From positions 12,976,001-13,040,000 of the forward strand of contig NC_068913.1 in assembly GCF_023091745.1 (NCBI RefSeq): DNA of 64,000 bases. Reading direction: 5' to 3'. Source of the stretch: Budorcas taxicolor (lineage: Eukaryota; Chordata; Mammalia; Artiodactyla; Bovidae). How positions within the stretch are numbered: position 1 is the first letter of the stretch; each line of letters opens with the position of its first letter. A program made the position numbers and the translations under genes. Positions 33,683 through 45,189 of this stretch are shown here, piece by piece. The notes beneath the pieces were generated by a model. That model searched no databases. It worked only from the letters and a program-made list of their open reading frames with translations, and had not been told where the DNA came from.

Positions 33683-35411
33683 AGCTGTCAAAAGAAGAGA
33701 AGTGAAAAGCAAAGGAGAAAAGGAAAGATATACCCATTTGAATGCAGAGTTTCAAAGAATAGAAAGGAGAGATAAGAAAGCCTTCCTCAGTGATCAGTGC
33801 AAGGAAATAGAAGAAAACAATAGAACAGGAAAGAGTAGAGATCTCTTCAAGAAAAGTAGAGATACCAAGGGAACATTTCATGCAAAGATGGCCTCAATAA
33901 AGGACAGAAATAGTAGGGACCTAACAGAAGCAGAAGATATTAAGAAGAGGTGGCAAGAATACACAGAAGAACTGTACAAAATAGATCTTCATCACGATGC
34001 TGTGATCACTCACCTAGAGCCAGACATCCTGGAATGTGAAGTCAAGTGGGCCTTAGAAAGCATCACTACGAACAAAGCTAGAGGAGGTAATGGAATTCCA
34101 GTTGAGCCATTTCAAATTCTAAGAGAAGATGCTGTGAAAGTGCTGCAATCAATAAGGCAGCAAATTTGGAAAACTCAACAGTGGCTGCAGGACTGGAAAA
34201 GGTCACTTTTCATTCTAGTCCCAAAGAAAGGCATTGCCAAAGAATGCTCAAACTACCACACAATTGCACTCATCTCACACGCTAGTAAAGCAATGGTCAA
34301 AATTCTCCAAGCTAGGCTTCAGCAATACATGAACCATGAACTTCCTGATGTTCAAGCTGGTTTTAGAAAAGGCAGAGGAACCAGAGATCAAATTGCCAAC
34401 ATCCGCTGGATCATCAAAAAAGCAAGAGAGTTCCAGAAAAACATCTATTTCTGCTTTATTGACTATGCCAAAGCCTTTGATTGTGTGGATCACAATAAAC
34501 TGCGGAAAATTCTGAAAGAGATGGGAATACCAGACCACCTGACCTGCCTCTTGTGAAATCTGTATGCAGGTCAGGAAGCAACAGTTAGAACTGGACATGG
34601 AACCACAGACTGGTTCCAAATAGGAAAAGGAGTACATCAAGGCTGTATATTGTCACCCTGCTTATTTAACTTATATGCAGAACATGTCATGAGAAATGCT
34701 GGGCTGGAAGAAGCACAAGGTGGAATCAAGATTGCTGGGAGAAATGTCAAAAACCTCAGATACACAGATGACACCACCCTTATGGCAGAAAGTGAAGAGC
34801 AACTCAAAAGCCTCTTGATGAAAGTGAAAGAGGAGAGTGAAAAAGTTGGCTTAAAGCTCAACATTCAGAAAACTAAGATCATGGCATTCAGTCCCATCAC
34901 TTCAGGCAAATAGATGGGGAAATAGTGGAAACAGTGGCTGACTTTATTTTTCTGGCTCCGAAATCACTGCAGATGGTGATTCCAGCCATGAAGTTAAAAG
35001 ACGCTTACTCCTTGGAAGGAAAGTTACGACCAACCTAGACAGCATATTAAAAAGACTAGGAGAAGACTCTTGAGAGTCCTTGGACTGCAAGGAGATCCAA
35101 CCAGTCCATCCTAAAGGAGATCAGTCCTGGGTGTTCATTGGAAGGACTGATGAAGCTGAAACTCCAATATTTTGGCCAGCTGATGAGAAGAGCTGATTCA
35201 TTTGAAAAGACCCTGATGTTGGGAAAGATTGAAAGCAGGAGGAGAAGGGGACGACGAAGGATGCAATGGTTAGATGGCATCACCGACTCCATGGACATGG
35301 GTTTGAGTAAACTCCGGGAGTTGGTGATGGACAGGGAGGCCTGGCGTGCTGTGGTTCATTGGGTCTCCAAGAGTTGGACACGACTGAGCGACTGAACTGA
35401 ACTGAACTGAA
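33683..35411 (+). mobile_element. BovB LINE, 5'-truncated with internal deletion
   Basis: Starts in the linker upstream of RT and ends in gaactgaactgaactga. A perfect 11-bp target duplication, ctggcaaccat, lies at 33672-33682 and 35412-35422. Compared with 14200-14345 of the full-length copy, roughly 130 bases are missing at about 35055 (aaaaagactaggagaagac). Confidence 0.95.
33690..35390 (+). pseudogene. BovB ORF2 remnant (RT and C-terminus)
   Basis: Frame 33666-34556 (296 codons) holds the linker and the RT fingers and palm start (FCFIDYAKAFDCVDHNKLRK), stopping at TGA 34554-34556 where other copies read Arg. The next frame, 34650-34913, has the catalytic motif as YTDD instead of YADD (34761-34772). 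The C-terminal part follows in 35138-35395 (LDGITDSMDMGLSKLRELVM). Dead copy. Confidence 0.92.
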
Positions 35412-35652
35412 CTGGCAACCATTCTTTGGAGTGTTTCATATAAACTTAGAGGCAGTGCTTTCCTAAAGACTTCAGGTTGTCAGTACTGCAATTTCATGGT
35501 GCCACATGTCATACCATTAATTGCTGAAGTAGAGCAGCAACTTCGTCTTGAATTTAGAATTTTTCACATTTCCCAATGCAGATCATTTCTGAGCCTACCT
35601 GAGGAAAGGCTATGACAGCTCATGATCAATGATATCTGTTTAATTTGGACAG

Positions 35653-35928
35653 TGCTGCTGCTGCTGCCAAGTCGCTTCAGTCGTGTCCGACTCTGTGCGA
35701 CCCCATAGACGGAAACCCACCAGGCTCCACCGTCCCTGGGATTCTCCAGGCAAGAACACTGGAGTGGGTTGCCATTTCCTTCTCCAATGCATGAAAGTGA
35801 AAGGTGAAAGTTAAGTCGCTCAGTCGTGTCTGACTCTTTGCGACCCCATGGATTGCAGCCTACCAGGCTCTGCCATCCATGGGATTTTCCAGGCAAGAGT
35901 ACTGGAGTGGGGTGCCATTGCCTTCTCC
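35653..35928 (-). repeat. Bov-A2 SINE (two A units, no tRNA head)
   Basis: Minus strand: (ctg)n tail at 35656-35670, first unit (tcagtcgtgtccgactctgt, caagaacactggagtggg, ttctccaatgcatgaaagtg), then a second unit (gtcgctcagtcgtgtctgac, gcaagagtactggagtgg) ending at ccttctcc. The two-unit structure without a tRNA head is Bov-A2. Confidence 0.93.
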
Positions 35929-37722
35929 GTTGGAAAGACTAACGTGCATCAAAGACGTAATCATTAGGGAAAAAGAGGTGATTATGCATATGGCATGGTG
36001 TCCACCATTCAGACTTGTTTTTCAGTCCAGCTCCCCAGTACTTCCATGTAAGAGTCTTACGCAGAATAAGGAGGCTATAATTAAGACATGAACAAATTTG
36101 TTCCCCCCAAAATTCTGTAAAACATCTGGGTGTGCAGGCAGAATTCTCTTACCCTGATGAGTCTGATAAAACTCCAGCAGATAATATGATGCCAAGGGTG
36201 GCAATGTCAGAGGTCATGGTCCGATACTTGGAAAGGATGCTATGTCAAGCAGGGTACAGGCATATTCCAGGGATAAGCCCTGACTAGGACTGTGGAGCCC
36301 AGCAAAGCACTGATCTTGCTTATTTATAAGCACACACATGGGGCATTCTCAGACAGTCATGGAAATATAGGGGAACTGGGAGCATTTGCAAGAGGCTGAA
36401 GTCATTTCATGCATGTGATAGCCAACCCCAGACTTCCTAAGCACTTTTCTCATATCAAGCTCCTACTTGAAAGGTCATAGAATATGTCCTGCATGTGAGA
36501 AAAGCAACCAAAATGGTAAAATTTGAGTTATCACTTTTAATTTGGATCCATTTTTAATCACCAGATATTATTATTTTTAAGGCTGATATGCAAAGTTTTT
36601 CCTTTTATATTTTAAAAAAGTAAAATAAATCTAAAGCATGTTTAATCACACATAATTATTATTTTGCTGCATTATAATTAAGGATAAATGGTAAGTAGGT
36701 CATGGAAATGACAGTAATTAGTATTAATTTTGTACAAACTAAACAAATAAAATTTTTTCTTGGGTTGATTCTGCCAGTTTCCTTGTACTGCTAATCAGTA
36801 TCAATGTCAAAAATTTTAATTGCTATCACACGCTTACAGAGGCAGGCACACTCCCACATAGAAAGTGATGCCCAGACAAATTTCTGAACCTTACATGCCA
36901 ACATCAGAAATTCTCTCTTTCTCGAAGTCACGAGACAGAATACGTTCTGGCCCGTAACCCTGTATGCTTACGTGCTGAAGCGTGTCAACCAGGTTCTCTT
37001 GCAGTCATCCCATATGGGACTATGTAAAGAGTCAGACACAGATAAGAGGGGACATTGAAGGTGGTGGTGGCAAGTGGAAAAGAGAACCCATGTGGCAAAT
37101 ATAACACTAGCCCTCCATGTTTCTAAGGTATAAAGAGAAAGGATTGTTAGAATCGAGAGAGATGAGGAAGAATAAATGGAAGACACATGGTCAAGACTAG
37201 ACTTCTTAGGATACCTTTAATACCAAGTCTCCACTCCAGATGCCCTGTGATAACTTAGTCAGTTATGAGAGGTTTGAGAAGTTCTTCCATATAGGAAGCT
37301 GTCTTATGTTTTATTTGTGTAATTAAAATTGTCTTCTCTGAGAAGCAATCTATCAGAATAGACAAGAGTCAAATATCAAGTAATAATTGTGATTTGATTC
37401 ACAATAATTTCCATGAGTTTGTGCCAGAATCTTGAAATGATATTGTGCCAGAAGGGCAAGTGAATGTGTTTCCAGCCCCGGGAATGGAAGAATTTGTCAT
37501 TTGTGCCAGTCCTCCACAGAGAAAAACTTAGAAAGCTGGTCAAATTATCAAAAAGCATCCTATGTAAAGGTATCAGGCAAAGGAGAGTTATGGAGCAAAC
37601 ATCGTGACCAAGAAAAAAACCCAGAGGTGAATTTGACATTTGGGGACACTCGTCCCCAAGGAGCATTAATTGATTGCCATAGAAGTGCGAAGGGTGTAGA
37701 CGAAGATGAGAAGGACTTTCAA
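35929..37722. other. Long unassigned stretch, AT-rich core
   Basis: About 1.8 kb without a recognised ruminant SINE or LINE. 36500-36800 is very AT-rich with several TAAT/ATTA motifs (cataattattattttgctgc, attataattaagg). The remainder is ordinary non-coding DNA. A short frame at 37501-37857 runs into the BovB and is not a gene. Confidence 0.5.
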
Positions 37723-37732
37723 CAGGATGTAT

Positions 37733-39634
37733 CAGTTCAGTTCAGTCACTCAGTTGTGTCCAACTCTTGGCGACCCCATGAACTGCAGCACGCCAGGCCT
37801 CTCTGTCCATCACCAACTCCCGGAGTCCACCCAAACCCCTGTCCATTGAGTCAGTGATGCCATCCAACCATCTCATTCTCTGTTGTCCCCTTCTCCTGCC
37901 CTCAATCTTTCCCAGCATCAGAGTCTTTTCCAATGAGTCAGCTCTTAGCATCAGGTGGCCAAAGTATTGGAGTTTCAGCTTCAACATCAGTCTTTCCAAT
38001 GAACACCCAGGACTGATCTCCTTTAGAATGGACTGGTTGGATCTCCTTGCAGTCCAAGGGACTCTCAAGAGTCTTCTCCAACACTATAGTTCAAAAGCAT
38101 CAATTCTTCAGTGCTCAGCCTTCTTTATAGTCCAACTCTCACATCCATACATGACCACTGGAAAAACCATAGCCTTGACTGGACGGACCTTTGTTGACAA
38201 AGTAATATCTCTGCTTTTTAATATGCTGTCTAGGTTGGTCATAACTTTCCTTCCAAGGAGTAAGCGTCTTTTAATTCCATGGCTTCAGTCACCATCTGCA
38301 GTGATTTTGGAGCCCAGGAAAATAAAGTCAGCCACTGTTTCCACTATTTCCCCATCTATCTCCCATGAAGTGATGGGACCAGATGCCATGATCTTCGTTT
38401 TTTGAATGTTGAGCTTTAAGCCAACTTTTTCACTCTCCTCTTTCACTTGCATCAAGAGGCTCTTTAGTTCTTCTTCACTTTCTGCCATAAGGGTGGTATC
38501 ATCTGCATATCTGAGGTTACTAATATTTCTCCCAGCAATCTTGATTTCAGCTTGTGCTTCTTCCAGCCCAGCGTTTTTCATGATGTACTCTGCATAGAAG
38601 TTAAATAAGCAGGGTGACAATATACAGCCTTGATGTACTCTTTTTCCTGTTTGGAGCTAGTCTGTTGTTCCATATCCAGTTCTAACTGGTGCTTCCAGAC
38701 CTGCATATAGGTTTCTCAAGAGGCAGGTTAGGTGGTCTGGTATTCCCATCTCTTTCAGAATTTTCCACCATTTTTTATGATCCACACAGTCAAAGGCTTT
38801 GGCATAGTCAATAAAGCAGAAATAGATGTTTTTCTGGGACTCTCCTGCTTTTTTCTATGATGCAGCAGATGCTGGCATTTGATCTCTGCCTTTTCTAAAA
38901 CCAGCCTGAACATCTGGAAGTTCATGGTTCATGTATTGCTGAAGCCTGGCTTGGAGAATTTTGACCATTACTTTCCTAGCATGTGAGATGAGTGCAGTTG
39001 TGTGGTAGTTTGAGCATTCTTTGGCATTGCCTTTCTTTGGGATTGGAATGAAAACGGACCTTTTCCAGTCCTGTGGCCACTGCTGAGTTTTCCAAATGTG
39101 CTGGCATATTGAGTGCAGCACTTTCACAGCATCATCTTTCAGGATTTGAAATAGCTCAACTGGAATTCCATCACCTCCACTAGCTTTGTTCATAGTGATG
39201 CTTCCTAAGGCCCAATTGACTTCACATTCCAAGATGTCTGGCCCTAGGTGAGTGATCACACCATCGTGATTATCCGGGTTGTGAAGATCTTTTTTGTACA
39301 GTTCTGTGTATTCTTGCCACCTCTTCTTAATATCTTCAGCTTCTGTTAGGTCCCTACCATTTCTGTCCTTTATTGAGCTCATCTTTACATGAAATGTTCC
39401 CTTGGTATCTTTAATTTTCTTGAAGAGATCTCTAGTCTTTCCCATTCTGTTCTTTTCCTCTATTTCTTTGCATTGATCACTGAGGAAGGCTTTCTTAGCT
39501 CTTCTTGCTATTCTTTGGAACTCTGCATTCAGATGCTTATATCTTTCCTTTTCTCCTTTGCTTTTTGCTTCCCTTCTTTTCACAGCTATTTGTAAGGCCT
39601 CCTCAGACAGCCATGTATTAGGCTAAGAAATCGG
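37733..39634 (-). mobile_element. BovB LINE, 5'-truncated, with 5' filler
   Basis: Minus-strand BovB from the cagttcagttcagtcactca tail to the linker near 39614. Direct repeats caggatgtat at 37723-37732 and 39635-39644. Between the BovB 5' break (39614) and the right repeat lie 20 bases (39615-39634) that are mostly a copy of the right flank. Confidence 0.93.
37742..39590 (-). pseudogene. BovB ORF2 remnant (linker, RT, C-terminus)
   Basis: Minus-strand frames: 38855-39583 (242 codons; linker KGEKERYKHLNAEFQRIARR and RT start), 38285-38620 (keeps YADD and LKLNIQKTKIMASG), 37742-38068 (C-terminal domain). A deletion near 38880-38890 removes part of the GTRDQ block and shifts the frame; another lesion follows near 38650. 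Confidence 0.92.
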
Positions 39635-39644
39635 CAGGATGTAT

Positions 39645-40034
39645 TAGGCTAAGAAAAAAGTTGGAATTCAAGATCACTAAGGAAGGAAGTACTGAACTCC
39701 AAGTTTGGATGGGGACCTTAACATAAGAATGAAAACAAAATGGAACCTTCTTCTTCAAGTTTGGAAGCCAGCTATAGATGATCTAATCTGTAATTGAGTT
39801 AAGGAATTCCAGAATAGTTTATTTGCCAAAGTGAATTTGCATCTGTCTGGAGGAATATAACATCATATCAGGTTTCAAATTATCTTTAAAAGTTTTTGTT
39901 TATATTTGGCACTCAGTAAAAACTAACCAACCATGCAAGAATGAAATTTTTAAAAATAACAAGACAGAAGAAAATTGAAACAGAATCAGAAGGGATTCAG
40001 AGAATAGTTCTCAACACCATCTAACACTTTGGGA
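39645..40034. other. No recognised feature
   Basis: Non-coding; begins with the flank sequence copied into the BovB junction. Confidence 0.5.
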
Positions 40035-40260
40035 TTGACATACACACACTACATACTATATTTAAAATAGATAACCAACAATGACCTACTGTATAACACA
40101 GGGAACTCTGCTCAATATTCTGTAATAATCTAAATGGAAAACAATTTGAAAAAAAAAAGATATGTGTTTATGTATAATTGAATCACTTTGCTGTGTACCT
40201 GACAATAACTCAACGTTGTAAATCAACTATAGTCCAATATAAAATAAAAATTAAAAAAGT
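40035..40260 (+). mobile_element. L1 3'-UTR end
   Basis: cctactgtataacacaggga, atcactttgctgtgtacctg, gttgtaaatcaactatagtc and an A-rich end: typical artiodactyl L1 3' terminus, 5' truncated. Confidence 0.8.
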
Positions 40261-40426
40261 TAAGTTTGCTTAATATGCTTAAGGAAATAAAACACAAAAT
40301 ACACAATTCACACATATGATTGGAAACTAAGTAAGACCAAAGTAGCAGTTCTAAAACTGAAAAATTTCAAATGTAAAATTAAGAATTCAGTGGAAGTTGA
40401 ACAGTGTATTTATTAGACACAGCTAA
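40261..40426. other. No recognised feature
   Basis: Short AT-rich spacer. Confidence 0.5.
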
Positions 40427-40687
40427 ATGATGCTAAAGCTGACATTCCAGTACTTTGGCCACCTCATGTGAAGAGTTGACTCATTGGAAAAGGCTTTGAT
40501 GCTGGGAGGGATTGGGGGCAGGAGGAGAAGGGGACGACCGAGGATGAGATGGCTGGATGGCATCACGGACTCGATGGACGTGAGTCTGAGTGAACTCCGG
40601 GAGTTGGACAGGGGGGCCTGGCGTGCTGCAGTTCATGGGGTTGCAAAGAGTCAGACACGACTGAGCGACTGAACTGAACTGAACTGA
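40427..40687 (+). mobile_element. BovB 3' fragment
   Basis: atgatgctaaagctgacatt through the C-terminal codons (GRRRRGRPRMRWLDGITDSM in frame 40484-40672) to gaactgaactgaactgaa. Short, 5' truncated and rather little diverged. Confidence 0.92.
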
Positions 40688-40931
40688 ATCAAGAGAGAAA
40701 TTAGAATAAATCTGCAAAGACAATGTCGTGTATAATTGAGTGTAATCTCCACTTTTACCAGCACTCCTTCAACTGTTGAAGTGGCAGAGGAGCCGAGGCC
40801 CGTGCCCTCAGTTGAGCGAGGTGTCCTCAGGGCTGCCTCAGTGCGTCACTGCCAGCTCTGCGTTGGCCCCACCGTGTTCTGCAGCTGTCTCCCTTGCCTC
40901 TCCCCTTTGTCAACTACACCTGGAAGACCAT
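40688..40931. other. GC-rich non-repeat segment
   Basis: 40780-40910 is clearly GC-rich with several CpGs (gccgaggcccgtgccctc, cagtgcgtcactgccagc) amid AT-rich DNA. It lies in a plus-strand frame (40736-41080) that runs into the SINE. No family or domain recognised. Confidence 0.4.
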
Positions 40932-41150
40932 GCTGTTGTCGTTTAGTGGCTCCATCATATCCGACTCTTGCGACTCCATGGACTGTATCCCCTGCCAGGC
41001 CCCTCTGTCCTTGCAATTCTCCAGACGAGAATACAGGAGTGGGTGGGCATTCCCTTCTCCAGGGGCTCTTCCCAACGTAGGGATCAAACCTGCATCTCCT
41101 GCGTTATCTGTTGGATTTTTTATTGCTGAGACACCACTAGGGAAGCCCCT
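40932..41150 (-). repeat. Bov-tA SINE
   Basis: Minus strand: ttgtcgtttagtggctccat, gacgagaatacaggagtggg, head gagacaccactagggaagcc. A 9-bp duplication, gaagaccat, lies at 40923-40931 and 41151-41159. Confidence 0.9.
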
Positions 41151-41159
41151 GAAGACCAT

Positions 41160-41471
41160 ACTTCTTCCTCAGTACCCCTGCTTTAATCACTCAGTTACTA
41201 GGTGCTCAACCATAACTCAAGAAACCAAACATTGAGGGGAGGGGTGTTTTTCTAGGTGACATTTAACTTCTCTTTTGGACCCTAACAATCAACATCAATG
41301 CAAACAAATATATATATTGAATATCACTATGTTCCAGACACTGTTGTAGGTGGTTGGGGATGGATGCATCAACAAAAATCAAAAGCAGGCAGAGAGAAAC
41401 CCAAAAGTTAAATGTCTCTAACCTCTAGTAGAGGAAAATGTAAAATAAATGATAGAGATAGAATAGAATAC
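41160..41471. other. No recognised feature
   Basis: Non-coding spacer. Confidence 0.5.
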
Positions 41472-41745
41472 TCATTGGAAGGACTGATGCTGAAGCTGAA
41501 GCTCCAGTGTTATGGTCACCTGATATAACAGCCCACTCATTGGGAAGGTTCCTGATGCTGGGAAAGATTGAGGGCAGAAGGAGAAGAGGGTGTCAGAGAA
41601 CGAGATGGTTGGATGGCATCACCAATACAATGGACATGAACTTGGGCAAACTCCAGGAGATGGTGAGGGACAGGGAGGCCTGGAGCACTGCAGGCCATGG
41701 GGTTGTGAGAATTGGACATGACTAAGCAACTGAGCAACAACAACA
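41472..41745 (+). mobile_element. BovB 3' fragment
   Basis: ggaaggactgatgctgaagc, agattgagggcagaaggaga, tggatggcatcaccaataca, and a gagcaacaacaac tail. Frame 41507-41725 is the C-terminal coding remnant. Confidence 0.9.
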
Positions 41746-41836
41746 AATAGTAAACAAATAGTATTCTGGAACGTGAAATTCAGAATAGTGAGTCCATAGT
41801 GTTGGGTTTTTCCATTTATGCTGTAATTGAGCTGAG

Positions 41837-41872
<36 letters not shown>

Positions 41873-42329
41873 CTTTCAGTCTTTGAAATCTGTTCAGACT
41901 AACTTAATGGCACGACATATGGTGAATTTTTTAAATGTTCTTTCTATACCTGGAAACAATAACTGTTCTGTGAGGTATTCTCTACATTTTCATTAGGTCA
42001 GTTTTGCTAATGACATCGTTTTAACATTGTTATGGCTCAGCTAAATTTTGATCTGCTCAATTACTGACAAAAGTATATAAATTTGACCCATTATAATTGT
42101 GCATTTGCCCATCTTTCTTTCTATTTGTATTAAATTTTGCTTTATATTTAATGAGGCTATGTAAGACGGGGCATGAAAATTTGGAATTATTTGTCTTCCT
42201 GGTGAATTAAGCCTTTATTTTACTATGACAGGCCTCTCTTAGTTTATGATTATATTTTTTGCCTTACAGTCTTTTTTTTTGTTTAATATGTGATATAGCA
42301 ATACAAATGTTCTTTGGATGATGTTTGTT
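41746..42329. other. Unassigned; TA/T microsatellite
   Basis: A (TA)n followed by a T run at about 41841-41872; otherwise AT-rich DNA with no recognised family. Confidence 0.5.
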
Positions 42330-42775
42330 CATAGCTCTGTGTCTTTCACAATGCTGCAATCAGGATGTTGGCAGGGACTGTGGTTATCACGAGGTTCTGT
42401 GGGAGAAAGCTTCCAAGAGCCCTCAGGTGGCTTCACAGACTGCTGGCCATTGACATTAGCTCCTAGTCATATGGATTTTTCCATGAGAGCAGCTTGAAAC
42501 ACGGCATCTGTGATGGCCTCTCTTGTGATCTCTTGCTCTGAGTGAAGTCACCTGCAGTGCTGTAAGCTTTCCTGGAGAAACTGAGACCTTCTAACTGCAA
42601 CATGAGTGCGTTTGGAAATAAGCCTGTCATCCTGCCCAGCAGCTTGATTGCAGCCTTCTGAACCAGTGCACCTAGATAAGCCATGCCAGCTTTCCCAACG
42701 TCACGTTTGTTGGCTTAAGCTGCTACATTCTGGGGGTAGTTTGTACTATGCAGACATAGATAACTAACAAAACAA
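42330..42775 (+). repeat. Probable old LTR (MLT1/MaLR-like)
   Basis: gcaatcaggatgttggcagg at the left and a right end reading ttaagctgctacattctggg, tagataactaac, which resembles the 3' end of mammalian MLT1-type LTRs. Heavily diverged; subfamily unknown. Minus frame 42463-42684 is chance. Confidence 0.5.
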
Positions 42776-42871
42776 CCAAATGTCAAGAAGATATTATTTT
42801 TTGAAAACATACAAGTTCTTCTCTTATGTAAACAATCTGGTTCAAATCAATAACATTTGCTTTTTTTTCCT

Positions 42872-43305
42872 CCCAATTTTATTGATATATAATTGACATA
42901 CAACACTATAAGTTTAAGGTGTACAGTGTAATGACTTAACATGTATATATGTGTATGTGTGTGTATGTGCTAAGTTTCTTCAGTCGTGTCTGATTCTTTT
43001 CGACCGTATGGAATATATATATGTGTGTGCATATATGTGTCTGTGTGCGTATGTGTGTGTGTGTGTATATATATATGTACATATGTGAATAATTACCACA
43101 ATAAGTTTAGTTAGCATCCATCAACTCATGTAGTTGCAAAAAAGTTATGTTTTTTTTATTGTGGTGAGAACTTTTGGGATTTACTGTCTTAGAAACTTGC
43201 AGATACACCATAGAGTATTGTTAACTACAGTCATCATGTTGTATATTGCATCCCGAATATTTATCTTATAACTGGAAGTTTGTACCTTTTGACCCCCTTC
43301 ACCAA
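42872..43305 (-). mobile_element. Old L1 3'-UTR, interrupted
   Basis: ttattgatatataattgaca, accacaataagtttagttag, cttataactggaagtttgta, ccttttgacccccttcacc: minus-strand 3'-UTR of an older L1. The left half is interrupted by the TG/TA microsatellite and SINE scrap at about 42945-43085. Confidence 0.75.
42945..43085. repeat. TG/TA microsatellite with SINE scrap
   Basis: Alternating tatatgtg repeats on both sides of a 44-base minus-strand Bov-A/Bov-tA tail piece (42968-43011: tgctaagtttcttcagtcgt, gaccgtatgg). The repeat probably grew around the SINE. Confidence 0.75.
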
Positions 43306-43309
43306 ATTC

Positions 43310-43465
43310 CTAGGTGATGCTGGTGGTAAAGACCCCGCCTGCCAATGCAGGAGAAGTCAGAGATGCAGGTTCGATCCCTGAGTCTGGAAGATCCCATAGA
43401 GGAGGGCATTGCAATCCACTCCAGTATTCTTGCCTGGAGAATCCCATGGACAAGAGGAGTGGGTT
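43310..43465 (+). repeat. Bov-tA SINE, truncated
   Basis: Shortened head (gatgctggtggtaaagaccc), ggttcgatccctgagtctgg, body tccactccagtattcttgcc. It stops at about gacaagaggagtggg, so the tail is missing. Confidence 0.88.
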
Positions 43466-43694
43466 GTAACTGGCCCATGAGCTGAAGTTTGCCAGTTTTT
43501 TATATAGTTGGTCAGCAAGTAGTATCAGCTATTTGAGGAAGAAATGAAAGTTAATTGGATTTCTAATGATTACATAGAAATTCAACAGGAAAATTAAAAT
43601 TTTAATAAAATTAAATTATAACCCAACTTTAAAAAAAAATTGTAGAATACACAGGAAATTTACAAATAAAAATTCTGAATCAGAGTCTATTTGG

Positions 43695-44200
43695 TTACAT
43701 TCCAGAGATCTAATGTACAACAATGTGATTAAAATTAACAATAGTGTATTGTAAGCTTGAAATTTGTTAAGAGTGTATGTCTTAAGTATTCTCAGTTAAA
43801 AAAAGGAAAGAAAATGGGCTCAAGAAAACTTCTTGAGGTGATGGATATGTTAAATAGCTTTGATTATTTAATAATATACCTGTATTTCAAGTCATTAAGT
43901 TGTATATCTTAACTACATATGGGCTTCCCTGGTGGCTCAGAGGTTAAAGTGTCTGCCTGCAATGTGGGAGACCTGGGTTTGATCCCTGGGTTGGGAAGAT
44001 CCCCTGGAGAAGGAAATGGCAACCCACTCCAGTACTTTCGCCTGGAGAATCCCATGGACGGAGGAGCCCGGTAGGCTACAGTCCATGGGGTTGCAGAGTC
44101 AGACACCATTGAGTGACTTCACTTTCACTTAACTGTATATACTGTATATAATTTTATTTACCAATTATACCTCAGTAAAACTTGGGGGAAAAGTCTGCTT
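43695..44200 (+). mobile_element. L1 3'-UTR, split by Bov-tA
   Basis: tccagagatctaatgtacaa, gcttgaaatttgttaagagt, tgaggtgatggatatgtta, tatatcttaactacatat | SINE | aactgtatatactg, accaattatacctcagtaaa. Typical L1MA-type 3' end. Confidence 0.8.
43921..44127 (+). repeat. Bov-tA SINE inside L1
   Basis: Full-length: gggcttccctggtggctcag, gtttgatccctgggttggg, tail gagtgacttcactttca. Target duplication cttaactacatat / cttaactgtatat (43908-43920 and 44128-44140), two mismatches. Confidence 0.94.
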
Positions 44201-45189
44201 GACAAGTAGACTCTGCTGAGCAAAGAACAGTTAAAAATAATAAGCTACTTATAGTTCTTGAAAGAAAAGATATTTGTTCTAAACAGCTTTTAAAGAAAAT
44301 CATGATAGAGGGGGAAATCATGTTTTTAACTTGAATCTAAAGAATATTAATGGAAAATATTACATGTTGAAAATGTCTTTTTAAAATATAGAGAGGACAT
44401 TTCCATCCCTTTCATTGACCCTAAACCATTACCTGCTCTTAGAGAAGGATTTCTGGTTGCAGGTTCAATATATCATTGGTGCCCAAATGTCAAGGGTTAA
44501 GAGATGTTCAGTGAAATGTGGTTAGTGAAATGTCATGTGGCAGAATGCCGATCATGAAATGCTGCAAAATGAGGGGTCATGGCAACCTGTGGTGTGAAAG
44601 AAAATGTCAGTAATGGAACAGAACAGTAAATAACACTCTCCTGCTTGTTATCTAAATGGACACTTGGCAATTCATTTCATTTTCACTTGATCACTTTGCT
44701 TCCCCTGTCTTCATAATCTATGCACATATGTGTCCCATTTTTTTTCTTGATGTCTGTCTCCCTCCCCCAAATATGTTTTAAGCAGACACTGTTTAAATGC
44801 TTTTAAAAAATAAACAAAAATGATATAAAATAGAAAATCCTATAGAAATCCATGGTGGCTATTATTTCTCACAATATATTCTGTTAAAATAGAGTGAGCT
44901 TAAGATATTGATAGAAATGAGACTGTGGGCCAGTTAGATTTTGGAAAACTATTCATGGTTGTTCAACCTCACAGTCCTATTAAGAGAGAGGCAACATGAT
45001 CTCTGCTTTCCTATTCTCTAAGGTCTTTAGTCAATTTTTTTCATGTTCTGTAGCACAGTTGATCTTATCTGTGAGACTTTATGGTGTCTGCCACTACAGA
45101 ATTATGCTATTCACAGATATCATGGCCAAAACACATCCAGTTTGCCAGGAATCATGCCAGTTTGTGTAGAGTATAGGAGCTTTGGAAAT
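44201..45189. other. No recognised feature
   Basis: About 1 kb non-coding. Frame 45043-45312 (89 codons) starts here but has no recognisable domain and runs into LTR-like sequence. Confidence 0.5.

Noticed and set aside
40736..41080. 114-codon frame in GC-rich DNA as a gene
   Set aside because: The second half is the Bov-tA SINE read through; the first half has no known motif.
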